This document shows positions 38,101-50,100 of a stretch of DNA of 64,000 nucleotides, piece after piece; position 1 is the first letter of the stretch, and every line of letters starts with the position of its first letter. Under the pieces are notes generated by a model that ran no database searches, had not been told where the DNA came from, and saw nothing but the letters and a program-made list of their open reading frames with translations. This stretch comes from Brachionus rotundiformis. Its lineage: Eukaryota > Rotifera > Eurotatoria > Ploima > Brachionidae. The position numbers were made by a program, and so were the translations under genes. The stretch spans positions 801,592-865,591 of the forward strand of contig JAESIW010000137.1 of the NCBI GenBank assembly GCA_016802295.1. Reading direction: 5' to 3'.

Positions 38101-41100
38101 TAGCTGATATTGGTATTAAAAATAGGCACGCATGGGCCATACTCAGAAATTTAATAAAAATCAAATATTAATTTTGCTGATTTGTGATATTTCCTCGAGA
38201 GATTATGTGATCAAATATTTGTCAAATTAAAGCCATCCTGCGATTTCTATCTTACCTTTTTTTTTTTTATTTTCAAAAAGGTATACATTTTAAACTATTT
38301 TATGTTGTCAAATACCATTTTTTCTATAGTTGTTATGTTTAATTCCAAAAATTATAATTCACTTTTTCTGCGACATAAACAAACTCTTGTTCCTAAAGTC
38401 TAAAATCAAACGAAACCAAATGGAAGCCCGCTGAACAAGCAGCTCAGCTTTCTGTCTCTTTCTTCTATTTGTTTTCCTAATCTCTGCCTAATCCCAAAGT
38501 CAAACCAGCTAATTAGTCAATTAGTTGGCCAAATATTTGGTTACCATAGAAATCACGCTTGACAACTGGTCACTATATTTGTGACCAAAACAAATAAATT
38601 AAAAGTGTTGTCAAGTTATTTAATAATTTTTTTGCAAATTATTTAAGATTTAAAAAGCTGATGATAGTTGAGGTGGTAAGCAAACAGACGCCAAGCGAAA
38701 CTGACCATACAGAGAACATATATGCCAGAATGGAGCGGCCAAAGTCGGCAAAATACAATCTCGAAAGATACAAAAAAGCATCTGCACATGCATCTAGATT
38801 CAACAAGAACCAAGAGTTGACGGGCGAGGGCGGCGAGGTGCCCGTGCCGCCGGAGCGCCGCTTCCAAGGCAGCAAGTCGGCGTTTGTGGGCCGACTGAGG
38901 CCCAAATCGGCGCGGCACAATCCGGACAGGTACCGGCAAGAGATGGGCCGCGATTCTCAGACACAGATTGGCAAACAGGATGTGGACAACACCGACGAGG
39001 TCGTGGACGCCGAGGAGGACGAGATCGACGACCTCGAGGGCCTTCTGATCGGCGCCGAAGACAGCGCCAGCGAGCCCGACTCGGACTCGATCAATCTGGA
39101 CAGGAGGAAAAAGAGCAACACCAAGCCAAAGCTGCTGTCCAAGCGCGCCATAAACGCCCGACTCACCGTTGGACCTCAAATGCTTCTCACCAATATGCCA
39201 AACAAAACATCCAATCTGAACACTTACACCACTTTTAGGCCCACTGCCGTCACGACCAACTACTCGACTGGCAACCACCCGACCGGCCTCAAAGTAGTTA
39301 ATCTGCACCCGGACAAGGAGAACGAAAGCCTGGACCAGACCAATGGGTCTATAAACACCACTACCACTACCAACTCGTCCTCTTCGTCGTCCACCTCTTC
39401 CTCCAAGCCACAGCCTGTTCTCCAGGAGCACACAGACAACACCACGGACAAATTTCGCTTCAAAAATAGTCACATTGAGGCCACTAGTCGAGAGTTGCTC
39501 AACGAATGGCTCAAGAGCGACGAAGACGTCGACTTGAATATAAAAAATGACCATGATGTTATTGACGAGAACCTCATCTACACATCCAAGTACCAGAAAA
39601 ATATAAGAACAAATCGGTATGCGCGCGGACCGGTCTCAGGTCGGACCACTCGCAGCGACTACAGCTCCAATTCGAACTACAGTCAGGCCAAGACAGAGAG
39701 CTCGGCGTTTTTCAATAGGGAAAAATCGGGCCTGTCCGACCCGTGGTCAAAACGAAACCCGACCATAATCGCTCAAAACGTTCTCTTAAAGCATCGCGCT
39801 GAACTCGAACAAATTACCGCAAATCGAACCAACAACACCAGCCGTACCAGCAATACGCCAAGTTTGCTCTCGCACAACCCAAACACATTCAACAGGTGCC
39901 TACTGCCGGATACAAAATATTTCAAGAAATAAGACAAATATTGTTTTTTTTTATTTTTATTTTTATATTTAAGATAATTTTTTTTTCCATTTCATATCTA
40001 TTACTTATTTTAATTTAAATTATATAATTTTAATTAAAGTTTAATTTGTTATACACTTTTTTCAATAATCTTGCTTGGTTAGAAATAAAAACTCTAAATA
40101 TACTTAATACTTAAACAAAACTGAACACTTTGGTTGTATAATTTTCAGGCAAAAATGTTTATAATTTAATAAATGTTGTGTATAAATTTAATTGAAATTT
40201 TAATCAAGTGGTGCTTGTCTAACAGTGCTGATTATTAGTTATGTTAAAGTTGGTACTTACGTAGTTTAAGAGCGACATTGAGTAGAGACTGCCTGACTTG
40301 GATAGCAGTTCTTTAAGACGGTAGATTTCTTCTTTGAGTTCTTTGATCAGTGCTGTCTTGGGATCCTAGAAGAAAAATAATTAGAAAAATTTCCAAGCCA
40401 GCCAGGTCCGGTCTCATGACTAATTTAATTATTTTATTTTCCACAGAGCTTAAGATAAGAGAGCAGTTGGTAGCCCAGTGGAATTGTTTGGCATTTTAAT
40501 TTTATAATTTTTAAGTTATGTTATTTATTTAGCAAAAATAATGTTGCTAGATATATTTTTTATTTTTTATTCATGGGCTGATATTTATTTAAGCCTGGAT
40601 ATATTTTTTCAATCATTACCTGATCATACAAAAAAAATTCTATCAAAATTCTAAATTGAATATTTAGGTAATTTTTAGACAAATTTCAAGCCTAGTAAGG
40701 CGAAAAAATAAAACTAGTTTATTAACACGTATTTATTAGGAATAATTATTTTAGTCGAATGACTAAATATAAGCTTAAAAACAAAAAATTTAAATGAAAA
40801 CCAAATTAACTTTCTAAAAAAACAAACATCAGAATGAAAAATGATTTTAACAAATAAGCTCTAAATTAATTTTTCACATTGATCTAAATTTTATAAAGTT
40901 TTTTTTTGTTAATCAATTTGTTTGATCTGATAATAGAAAGTATAAAGTATTTAATATTTTATTGAAAACTTTACTTTCAGTGGATCAGTGCCAGAACCAA
41001 GGCAAATATTTACAAGGCAAGAGTGAATGCAACAATGCTATAGGGCGCAAAAGCATGTACCTGTGGTCCGGCAAAATACCAAAGGTTAAAGGGCTTTATA

Positions 41101-44100
41101 AGGGGTGTTTGATGTAAATAATAGGTCCAAGGAAAATAAAGCTTTGGAAGCTGACAAACAATGAAGAATATGGCAATGGAGAATGTAAAATGGTAAAAAT
41201 GGGCTCCTGAATAGCAAACCAGAGCGAAGTGGTGCGACAAAATGTTGCCATTAAAAGGACCATTATTTTAATTTTGGTTAAAAACTTTACAACCATGTTT
41301 GATGTAAAATTTTGACCAAAAGATAAAGATTGAGAATTTTGTCTTTTGGCATTTTTTGCCACATGTTTAAAATATAATTCAAAATAATCTTAAAAATCTA
41401 TTTGTCTAAAAAACCGGTTTGGTAAAGGAAAAAATGGCACAGATTTCTCTTCTATTTGAATAAAAATTAAAACAAATTTGCTTTTTTTCTTATTGACTTT
41501 TAAAGTTTCTCAAATATTGGATTTAGAGAAAAATTTTAAATGATTAATAATAAAGGAATTATAATTAATTTCTATTTTTTAATATAAATTATGGCCTAAC
41601 AATGGGTTAAGTGCTTGATATTAAACACTTTTAATTTATAACCTAACGACAGAAAAATATTATTATTTGCCAATGTTTTAGGCGATATTCGATTTGAATT
41701 ACGTCATGAGAAATTATATTAAAAATAACTTGAAAATACCTCATTAATTTTGGGCTTGTTGATGATTTTTTTGGCCCGTTGCGCAAATAGCAACGTGTTT
41801 AATGTTTCATGATAACAACAACTAGCAGGACTAATATCTTAAATAAACAAAAATTAGTATAATTTGGTTGATTGAAGCACTTTAAAACACTCACTGGCAA
41901 TCATATGAGTTTTGGCGTTACCACCTAGACTGTCTTTAAGTAAATAGGTGAGAAGAGAGTCTCGATAAGGCACAAAGCTTGACTTTGATTCAACCTGGCT
42001 CTCTTTATATATGTTAAAATCCGAATGTGACAGAAAATTGCTTAATTTTCGGTTGCTCTCGGCCAAAATAGAGATTACATTTCCCAAGCTGACCAGAGAC
42101 TTGTTTATATTGGAGCCTTCTTTTAGTTGTTTTTTGTTATAGATCAAGTCATTGGATGCGCGTTCACTGGTTAAAAATATTTTATTTAATTTGCTTGAAA
42201 GATGGTTTATTAAATTTGGATACCTTCCTGCCAAATCGACCAGGTTCAGTTTGCTGATTATTTCGATTGGCATCTCGCTTTCCACTTTGGCCTAGAAAAA
42301 AATTTTAAAGAAAAACCAAATCAGATGGCTCAGCGGGCTCACTTGAATGAATGTAATGGTAAATATGGCATGTGAACGACTGCTCTTGTCGTGGACGTGC
42401 GTCGATGCCGTCGATCTTCATGTTAAAAAATTAGAGCCAAATTTTAAAAAGTGCTGGTAAAAAAGCTAATTGAGATAAAAAGGTAATTGTTTTTATCTTT
42501 CCGTTAATAAAATGTTAACTTATGGCTTAAAATTAGTAATATTTTGTTTATCCTTATTTATCTGAAAAATAAATATATGCTTTTTAATTATTTAATCATT
42601 ACGAAAATTTTAAAACATGAAAAATCAGATCAGCATTTCTTTGGCTAATGGTTTTATTCAAATCTTTGGTAAATTTCTTGTTGTATTGGTCTGTCTAGAT
42701 CGAGTAGTTAAATAATTGCAAAGATTTTAATTTAATTAATATACTGTTAACTTAATTAAAATTTTATCAAAGTTTAAAAAAGAAAATCATTAATTAATAA
42801 TGTTTTAAAATTAGATTAGTTATGTTTTACTAATCAAACAATTAAAACCAAAAAAAAATAATTTTTAATGAATGGAAAACAGTTATTAGTTGAAAATAAT
42901 CAATTAAAAATCAAAAATCATGGTTATTAGAATAACTAATAAGAAAATTTGGATTTAATAATAACAAAAATCAAACAAAAAGAATTTTAAAAAATAATTT
43001 TATCTCATTTTTGTAAATCAGATTCCTTATCAACATCTGATCAAATACAATCTTTTTTTTATATGACTATCTTTAAAGAGAGAACAATTAAATTAGCCAA
43101 AAGTTTTCATTTTTCTTAATTTACAAAATAACATCGAAACAAAAATAGATTTTTTAGTTTTCAGAAAAGAAGACTTGAGAAAATGCTATCGTTTCTAAAA
43201 CATTTTCTTTAAAGATAAATTATAAAAAATTGGTTTCTATTTTTCAAGATAAGTAGCTTTGTGAACGAGAAAAAAAATTCGAAAAAAAAAATTTTTTATA
43301 AAATCTTGAATACCAACTTTTACCAATATTTTTTTAATCTTTCAATTAAATTATATCAAATCAATCAAGTTGATTTAATTTCAATTAAATTTTTTGTCAC
43401 AATAATTCATTTTAAAATTTATATTCATAAAGTTAAGTAATTTAGAAGATGAATGGAAACTAACTTCCAATATTTTATCATACTTAACAATTCTTGGAAA
43501 AACTAACTTTGTTATCATTAATTACGATTGATCTTGATACGCCACTAGCTTCCCAAATTAAGATTATATTGGTAACTTTTTTTAACCAAATTAGACCTTA
43601 TTTTTAAAATTATTTTGACAGACCCTTAGTTTAAAATTGTGTACCATCAAGCTGGTAAAGCCTTTAAATAATGATTACTGAACTACCAATGGTGAAAAAT
43701 ATTTATAATGGCATGGCAAAATGTTTCCAAAGTGTTGTTTGGGTTATACTGACATAATGTATTAAGCTTAGTGATTTACCTGGACTGATTTCCCTTGTTC
43801 AGATAGCGCATTGTCGTGCTCAAGTCGCTTACCGAGAACTGTTTAAGATTTTGCACGTAAATACCTTTGTTTGGATGTTCTCTTATCTTAAGATTTTTGC
43901 TCGCATTTTGAGCTGAATTTAGACTGCTCTTGCCCACATCCGAGTCAAACAGATCTCTCAACTTTTCATTATAAATTTCCATATAACTTTAAAAAGAAAG
44001 TTAAAAATTCAAAAGAAAAAGATCCGGTGAAGTTTGGTCAAATAGAACAGAACAAACCAAAAAAAATATAAAAGCATTTTTTTAAATAGGAAAAACATGG

Positions 44101-44905
44101 TGCAGCATAAAAAGTTGCATTTTATCCAACATTCTTCTCAACCAATGCAGCCAGCAATGTTGCACCATGTTACATTATAAAAAGCCAGCTTATAACTTTT
44201 TGAAAATATGTTTTAAGGTTTTTTCTGTTTTGTTCTGTTCAATTGTACCAAATTTCACTTAACCAAAGAATAAAGTACCTGATCAAAGTTTTGAAGCATA
44301 GAGTGGACGACTCGCTGTTCGAGTCGTCGATGCGCTTGAAAAGGGTCTCGCAAATCTTGGGCGTCAGACCCATCTCCTCGTTCTAAAGAAAATAATTTAG
44401 AACCAATTAAGTTTTTGTTCATATTTCATTTACACTCTGATTTCCCATCATGGTAAAAGTTTTGCCAGTGCCGGTTTGTCCATAGCACAGTATGCATGTG
44501 TTGTAGCCTTCGATGAACGACTTGAGGACGTCCAGACCGATATCATTAAAAATCTTAATAAATAAATAATTTAAATCAAAATTAAAATTTAAATTAAATT
44601 TATTTGTGGTACAATTTGTTGACTGGCGTAGCCAGGCTGTTGGCGACTGACGGACAGATAGCAGTGGTCAAAAGTGAACTGTTTGTAGCGATCGCGATGG
44701 TCATGAGAAGACTGACTTCCCTCGAGCTTTATTCAAAAATATTCAGCTTGTTTTAAGCAAACATTTTGGTTACCTTTGGATTGAAGAGATTTATCTGTGT
44801 GTCGTCCACAAGCTCCACTATCATGCGGCTACTAGAGGCTTGCTCTTTGCCGGAAAAGGGTCGCACACGGACCGACACTTGTATGCTGGACGAAAAGGCT
44901 GGCAT
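32175..44905 (-). CDS. Kinesin-3 motor protein, KIF16B/STARD9 subgroup (about 1005 aa)
   Basis: Twenty exons: 44774-44905, 44613-44726, 44434-44553, 44279-44382, 43780-43986, 42343-42415, 42224-42291, 41895-42166, 41740-41837, 40261-40365, 36225-36374, 35730-35907, 35541-35678, 35413-35492, 35251-35355, 35095-35192, 35009-35026, 33772-33884, 32934-33552, 32175-32400. All junction phases agree. The motor domain has [10 protein letters not shown]-loop GQTGTGKT (about 107), switch I SSRSH (237) and switch II DLAGSER (269). Then come a short coil ([15 protein letters not shown]), [12 protein letters not shown] and an FHA domain (about 515-605: [28 protein letters not shown]). Motor-neck and FHA text most resembles KIF16B, a plus-end endosome motor, but no PX, PH or START domain follows. 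The tail instead has a [12 protein letters not shown] cluster and a basic C-terminus. Introns 42416-43779 and 40366-41739 are long; the latter holds a LINE scrap. Confidence 0.88.
32510..32564. repeat. GC-rich hairpin in a kinesin intron
   Basis: AGCCTGGTTCG at 32510-32520 pairs perfectly with CGAACCAGGCT at 32554-32564 around a GC-rich 33-nt loop. The preceding 30 bases are also GC-rich (cttcccccgggatctctccc). This stands out sharply from the AT-rich intron 32401-32933. GGTTCGAACC resembles a tRNA B box, so a tRNA-derived SINE scrap is possible. Confidence 0.5.
38540..38554 (+). promoter_or_regulatory. Possible RFX X-box-like site upstream of the nested gene
   Basis: GTTACCATAGAAATC resembles the X-box layout (GTNRCC, 2-nt spacer, RGNAAC) with one mismatch in the second half-site. 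It lies about 107 bp before the ATG at 38661, the usual distance for RFX-driven ciliary genes. This is a single weak-consensus match. Confidence 0.25.
38661..39932 (+). CDS. Intronless nested gene, 423-aa basic/acidic protein of unknown function
   Basis: An uninterrupted 424-codon ORF on the plus strand lies entirely inside a 3.9-kb kinesin intron (36375-40260), in the opposite orientation. Codon composition is much richer in G+C than the flanks, as in the other genes here. Two matching 14-residue units are visible: [14 protein letters not shown] (26-39) and [14 protein letters not shown] (80-93). Between and after them come a Glu/Asp-rich region ([12 protein letters not shown]), a Thr/Ser run and a polar C-terminus. 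No signal peptide or membrane segment is seen. I do not recognise the family. The frame is open for about 20 codons upstream of the ATG, so a slightly earlier start or a 5' exon cannot be excluded. AATAAA occurs about 150 nt after the stop. Confidence 0.75.
   Translation: MIVEVVSKQTPSETDHTENIYARMERPKSAKYNLERYKKASAHASRFNKNQELTGEGGEVPVPPERRFQGSKSAFVGRLRPKSARHNPDRYRQEMGRDSQTQIGKQDVDNTDEVVDAEEDEIDDLEGLLIGAEDSASEPDSDSINLDRRKKSNTKPKLLSKRAINARLTVGPQMLLTNMPNKTSNLNTYTTFRPTAVTTNYSTGNHPTGLKVVNLHPDKENESLDQTNGSINTTTTTNSSSSSSTSSSKPQPVLQEHTDNTTDKFRFKNSHIEATSRELLNEWLKSDEDVDLNIKNDHDVIDENLIYTSKYQKNIRTNRYARGPVSGRTTRSDYSSNSNYSQAKTESSAFFNREKSGLSDPWSKRNPTIIAQNVLLKHRAELEQITANRTNNTSRTSNTPSLLSHNPNTFNRCLLPDTKYFKK
40975..41280 (+). 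mobile_element. Degenerate LINE reverse-transcriptase scrap
   Basis: The plus strand reads [20 protein letters not shown], then a stop, then [16 protein letters not shown]. This echoes the RTK-x-x-Y-x-x-x-V / LLYG-E-W pattern near the end of LINE reverse transcriptases. It lies in a kinesin intron, in antisense orientation, and carries stops. Modest base composition differs from the AT-rich flanks. Confidence 0.35.
44026..44264. mobile_element. MITE/foldback family copy B, filling a kinesin intron
   Basis: The left end ggtgaagtttggtcaaatag, then aacagaac, is inverted at the right end (gttctgttcaattgtacc, then aaatttcacttaacc). The centre has catggtgcagcat and tgttgcaccatg facing each other. 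The host intron (43987-44278) is only 292 bp, so the element makes up most of it. Confidence 0.75.
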
Positions 44906-47152
44906 TAGTGACACACTTTGCTCAGAATTAAAATCATATTAATCTTAAACTTAATTGATCAAACAGCTATTAAATTTTCATGTCTAAAAATCGAGACAAA
45001 ATATTTAATTTTTGTTGTCTGTGGAAACCAAATTAAATGTTCCATAAATGACCATAGAGAATAAAAGATTTTAATAAAAAAAAAAGAAAAAAAACATATA
45101 AAAAGAGAAGGTTTTATTAGCATTTTCATGGTTATTTGATATGCAATTGGCTTTCCGGGTCCACTTCAATTCCGGACTGAGACTAGATTTTTTAATTAAA
45201 AAGAAAAAAATAAATATTTAAAACCAAATGTAGACGAATGACCTCGGCTAATTGCATTTTTAAATATTTAACTTTATCAAATTTCTTTATCTATTAACAC
45301 CGAAATCCTTGTTTGGTCAAGTTCGACTAATTGTAAATATCTTGCCGAAGTCTTGCTGAAATAGAATACGGCCCGGGAGGGGAGTAGAAAAAAGCAAGAA
45401 AAACCTAAGCTGAGTAACATGAGATCGAATTAATTGTATTCGATAATGCTAAATGTGTGACAGATTTTGCTGATTAAAATTCTAATCAATAAAGAATACA
45501 CAAACTTAAGTGGACTTTTAAAAAATTTATTGATTAAAAATTTCTATTTAAGTTTTTTTATTGATTTTTTTCCTCAATATTTGGTCTTCTTAATAAATTT
45601 TTTTCTATTTAAAAACTGTTTTTTTTTCTCGAGTAAAGAATTTATTAAAATTTTAATTCGGTAAATAAATAAAGATTTGCTGGACTAAATCGATAGATGA
45701 GAAACTAAACAAGAGAAAGCCTCTTAGAAAATAAAAGTTATTAAATTTTAGCGGCACGATTAGTGGGCTTTTGTTGTGACCTGGCTTGACCGAAGCTTGC
45801 TCCATCCACAAACGGATGTGATGGCTATTTGCCGCAAGTCGACCCAAAGATAACACTCTCAAGTGCCTCACTTAACTCATTTATTCAATTGTTTTGTTCT
45901 AAATTAGAAAAAAAAACTGTTTCCAGGATACATACAATATTTTAATTAGGCTCTCTAAAGCATTCGTAGATAAATAAGTCTTATCTATGACCTATCAGGT
46001 GCCAGTTGACCAAACTATCTTGATTATTCAAAAATACTCGAGTTTGAATGAATAACATTTAGATTAGAATAAAAAAGCATGTCTCTGAATATGAGTTTTA
46101 TTATTATTATTATTTTATATTCTAAATGCTTATAGCACCTTAAGTATAATTTAAATATTGACTAAAACTACTACCTAATGTTGTTTTTTTTTTCTAAATT
46201 AAAGCCTAAATTATTATTTCTTAAAAAAAGATAAAAGAAATTATTCAAAATGTCTTTTGAATTATTTAAATTTAGAAAATTGAGTAAAAAAAAAGAATTT
46301 CTGGTTAAAATTTGGAAATTTTATTAAATTTGTTTACAAAATTTTATGCATTCGATGCTTTGATCCAAAATTACATAATTTTTGATTAATTGTAAGGCTT
46401 AAAGAGTTTGATCCCAATTGACCTAAGCACGCTAATCTTAGCAATTTTGCCATGGATTTAAAGCCAAGCTAGCATTTTTAAAGCTTTTTTGCTTTGGAAA
46501 TAAATACAAATTTAGAATTTTGTAATAGAATTTAAATTTTTGCCTAATGCATATTTTCATAAGGCCTAAAAAGTGTAACCAGAATCACAATTTGGTGCCA
46601 AGTTGAACAAAAAAGACTGACATTTGTCCGCGGCTAATCCGTGTCTATTCAAATGACGGTCTTAAGCGCGATCTTTGGCGGGGATTTGCAACTAAACCGC
46701 GGTATCTGGTTGGCATGATTTGAAAGATGCAAAATTAATGGTCTGGATTAACGAGGTTAGACTTTAATCACAGTGAAATGAATAAGAGCTCCTTTTGTTG
46801 AATGTAGGCCTATTGAGTTTTTTTGGCATCACTTAGCTTTTCAAGTGAATTCTAACAAGCTCGACCTAAGAGATTAAGCATTTTTTTGTCAATCTAAAGA
46901 AGCCCTCATCGTGTGAACACATTCACTTAAGCTCATAAAAACAATGGACCGAATTAAGACATTTATTAAAAAATTATATTCAAAAATGTTATTTGATAAA
47001 ATAAAATAAAAAGAATAGAAAAAAAAATTGGTTAAAAAAATTTTTGCTTTAGTGATAGTGGTCAATTGATTTGTACAATTTTGAATAAAATTTAGAAAGT
47101 TAAAAAAAAGTCTGGTGATTTAAATAGTCCATTATTCATGTGGTTGCTTGGC
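44906..47152. other. Intergenic stretch between CUL5 3' end and kinesin 5' end
   Basis: Both neighbours are on the minus strand, so this holds the CUL5 3' UTR (AATAAA near 46965 on the minus strand) and the kinesin promoter. I see no supportable exon; small ORFs near 45.5-45.9 kb are AT-rich and unsupported. Confidence 0.5.
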
Positions 47153-50100
47153 TTATGCCGAATAAACAAATGTGTTTATATTGGCTTCGTCGCGTTCCAT
47201 GTATTTGTTCTCGATCAGCCATTCGATTGTTTCTTTTACCAATTTTTTCGAAGGCAAAAACATGTTTTTCAATAATTCGATGAGCTCGGTCTGTAACTGA
47301 GCCAGCGACACACGTTTCCTCATTTTGAGAATTTTCACAATCGCTTCCTGAAATTTGGCAAATTAGTTAAATTTTTGGACACTTGGTTCATTTTATTTTG
47401 CGGTTATTCTTTACTTTTTTAATCATCAAGATTAAGAGATTAATAGAAATTTAATCTCTTTTTTGTGTATAAATAAAAATTAAATTCAAAATATTTTTCA
47501 TATAATTTTTTAATCAAGTGCAATTTTTAGTTCAAAAATAAAGAGCCTACGATCTTTTTTAACTAGTTTGATTAATTTTTTTATTTAACTAAAAAATTTA
47601 GGCTCATGAAAAAATAATCTATCAATCTTAGTTTATTTTAACTCTTTGATTGACTCTGTAGTTTATAAATCTTTATTTTCAATTAATTCTAAAATCAAAA
47701 AAGTGATTAATCATTTGAAAGTGATCCTTGCATGAATCTATTTTTATCTAATTATCATATTTTAAAAAATTTGAGACAAACATTAAATAAATAAGTAAAT
47801 AAAAGTTTTGATTGAAATATCTAACATAATTATAAAACTTCGTCTAGCAATTTTTAAAAAAACAAAAACATTCATTAATTTATATATGTGAAATAATAAG
47901 GCTTTTCTTAAGTAAATTTTATTCAATATTTTTCTTTATGTTACTTGATGTTTTTTTTTTAAATAAAAACATTTCGTAAATTTAATTAATCAAAGAAATA
48001 ACTAAACTCAATTTTGAACTTAAAAAAATTGCCATTCTAAAAAGTACTTCTAACTTTTAAATAATATTATTTTTATACTTAACAAAGACCTTTTGCTTTG
48101 ATAAAACTCTTGAAATGTGCCAACCTTCAGATACCATTTATTTTTCCAAATATTTAGCCGGTCATTTTGATGATTTTGATAATACAAGATTTTTATCTTA
48201 TAATTAAGTTTGAGTCCCATGGACAAATTTAAATAGAATAGATATTTTTTAAAGAATAGAATTATAAATGAAATTTCTGGATATTTTAGCTTTAGAAGAC
48301 CCGAGAAATTTTTGGTAAATTTTCAAATCGCTGTAATATCTTAAACATAGTTAGAAGTTAACTAAAATAGATAATTATTGGATCAATGACCAAAGAAAGA
48401 CTAGAAAAATGAAGTTCGAAGGCTTTTTAAGCAAAAAAGCAATTAAAAAAAATAATGCCACTAGACTTGTTTTTATCTTCTTTTTTTTAATATTAAGAAA
48501 ACTTTAAAAAAAAATGAAAATTTGTTCTATAAATTGAATACTGATCAAAAAATTTATCATACAGACCAAAATTTCTAGTAGGTTTTTGTTAAAATTAATT
48601 ATGAAAGACCAAACTTAATTATTTTCCATCACCCTGGCGGTGTTTACTGAATAAATAATAAGTAAAAAAAGTTATTAAAATGTAAAATAAAAAATGAATT
48701 GTCAAATAAATGATTAAAAAGTCGGTCTAGTATGATAATGTACAGCAGTTACCAGAAGTACTGCCAATCCAAAAACACCATACCGAAACCTAAACCTGAC
48801 CAAGAAACTATTTCAGCACAAGTTCATGCAATGAATAACATTAAATCAACAAAAACAAATTGTTCAGACATTAATATTACAAAATTTATTTAATTTTTAA
48901 ACTTCCTAAGATTACTTTTAGATAAAACAAGAGTATGAAATTTTTAAAAATAAGTTCACAAACTTCCTGGGTCTCTAAATGATAAAAGAATCTGTAAATG
49001 ATAAAATTTCAAATTTCCGTGAGGGTATTTAATTAACCTAAAATTTACTTAATACTTTTTGAAAATTTTTATATCTAAAACAACTTATGATTTTATTTTC
49101 TTAATTTTTTTGTTTAAAAATAAACAATTAATTAAAACTACCTTTGTTCTTTCAGCCCTCAGGAACAAAATTTCTTGATTTTCTTCCTCGCGATTTTTAT
49201 CAGTAGATAACTGAAGTCTACCGATCAGATTCAATTTGCCTCTGTAATGAGCCTTATTGTTTCTGACAATACAAAAATCTTGATTGATCCAAAAAAGAGT
49301 ATTTTCATCAAAGTCTTTGGGCTGTTTGACTTGAGGTGAATAGCAAAGGACTTGATGTTTTAATTTTTGGTAGGCAACCAATTGCTGATAACATAATAAA
49401 TAAGCTTTTTGTCTAAAAATGTTATTAAAAGTTACCCATAGAGTTCGCCTTAGCTCATTATCAGGCAATTCGGTAGCCAATTTCAAACTCTCGTAGCTCA
49501 GTTTTTCTGATGCCCTGTTGGTCCACGAGAACAAAACAGTCATCTGAAATGTGGTTACCTCAAGCTCAAATTTTCCCAATTTAGTATTAAAATTGATCTT
49601 AATAAAATAAACAATAAAAAAATGGTTTATTTTTTATTTTATCTTTAATTTAATTGTCTCACCACTCCATTTGACATCAAATGGTGCCATGTTAGCTTGC
49701 GACCACTGTGTTCATTTTTATAAAATTTATCCACTTCGGGTATGTAATCCTCGAGCTCAGGTGGTAAAGTGACTGCCACTTTGTCTGAACTGCGGGACCA
49801 AGCACCCGCATTCAAAATTTTAATGCTTATAATGTCAGCCAAATTGATGTTGTGCAAGTTATTACGTGCCACTTGCTTGAACTTCTCGTTTATGTCCTCG
49901 CTTACCTTTATATCCTTGAACATTTGGCTCAACTTGTTTATATATTCCGGTGGCATTCCAATTTCTTTGAGCATCATCACAGTCTGCTCTTCCATCTCTT
50001 GGTCATTCGAAATTTCCAGAATCAGACGTCTGGTCAAATGAGCCTTGTGGTATTTCATGAAAATATCCTTGTTTTGAACATACTTGAGCAACGTGACCAC

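Noticed and set aside
38643..39554. 303-codon minus-strand ORF opposite the nested gene
   Set aside because: It is an antisense shadow of the GC-richer plus-strand gene. The plus frame has the better start, motif repeat and stop; the minus product is low-complexity Val/Leu/Arg text.
41010..41362. Minus-strand ORFs with hydrophobic runs that could look like a membrane protein
   Set aside because: They lie in a kinesin intron over a decayed LINE scrap on the plus strand; no splice or start support.
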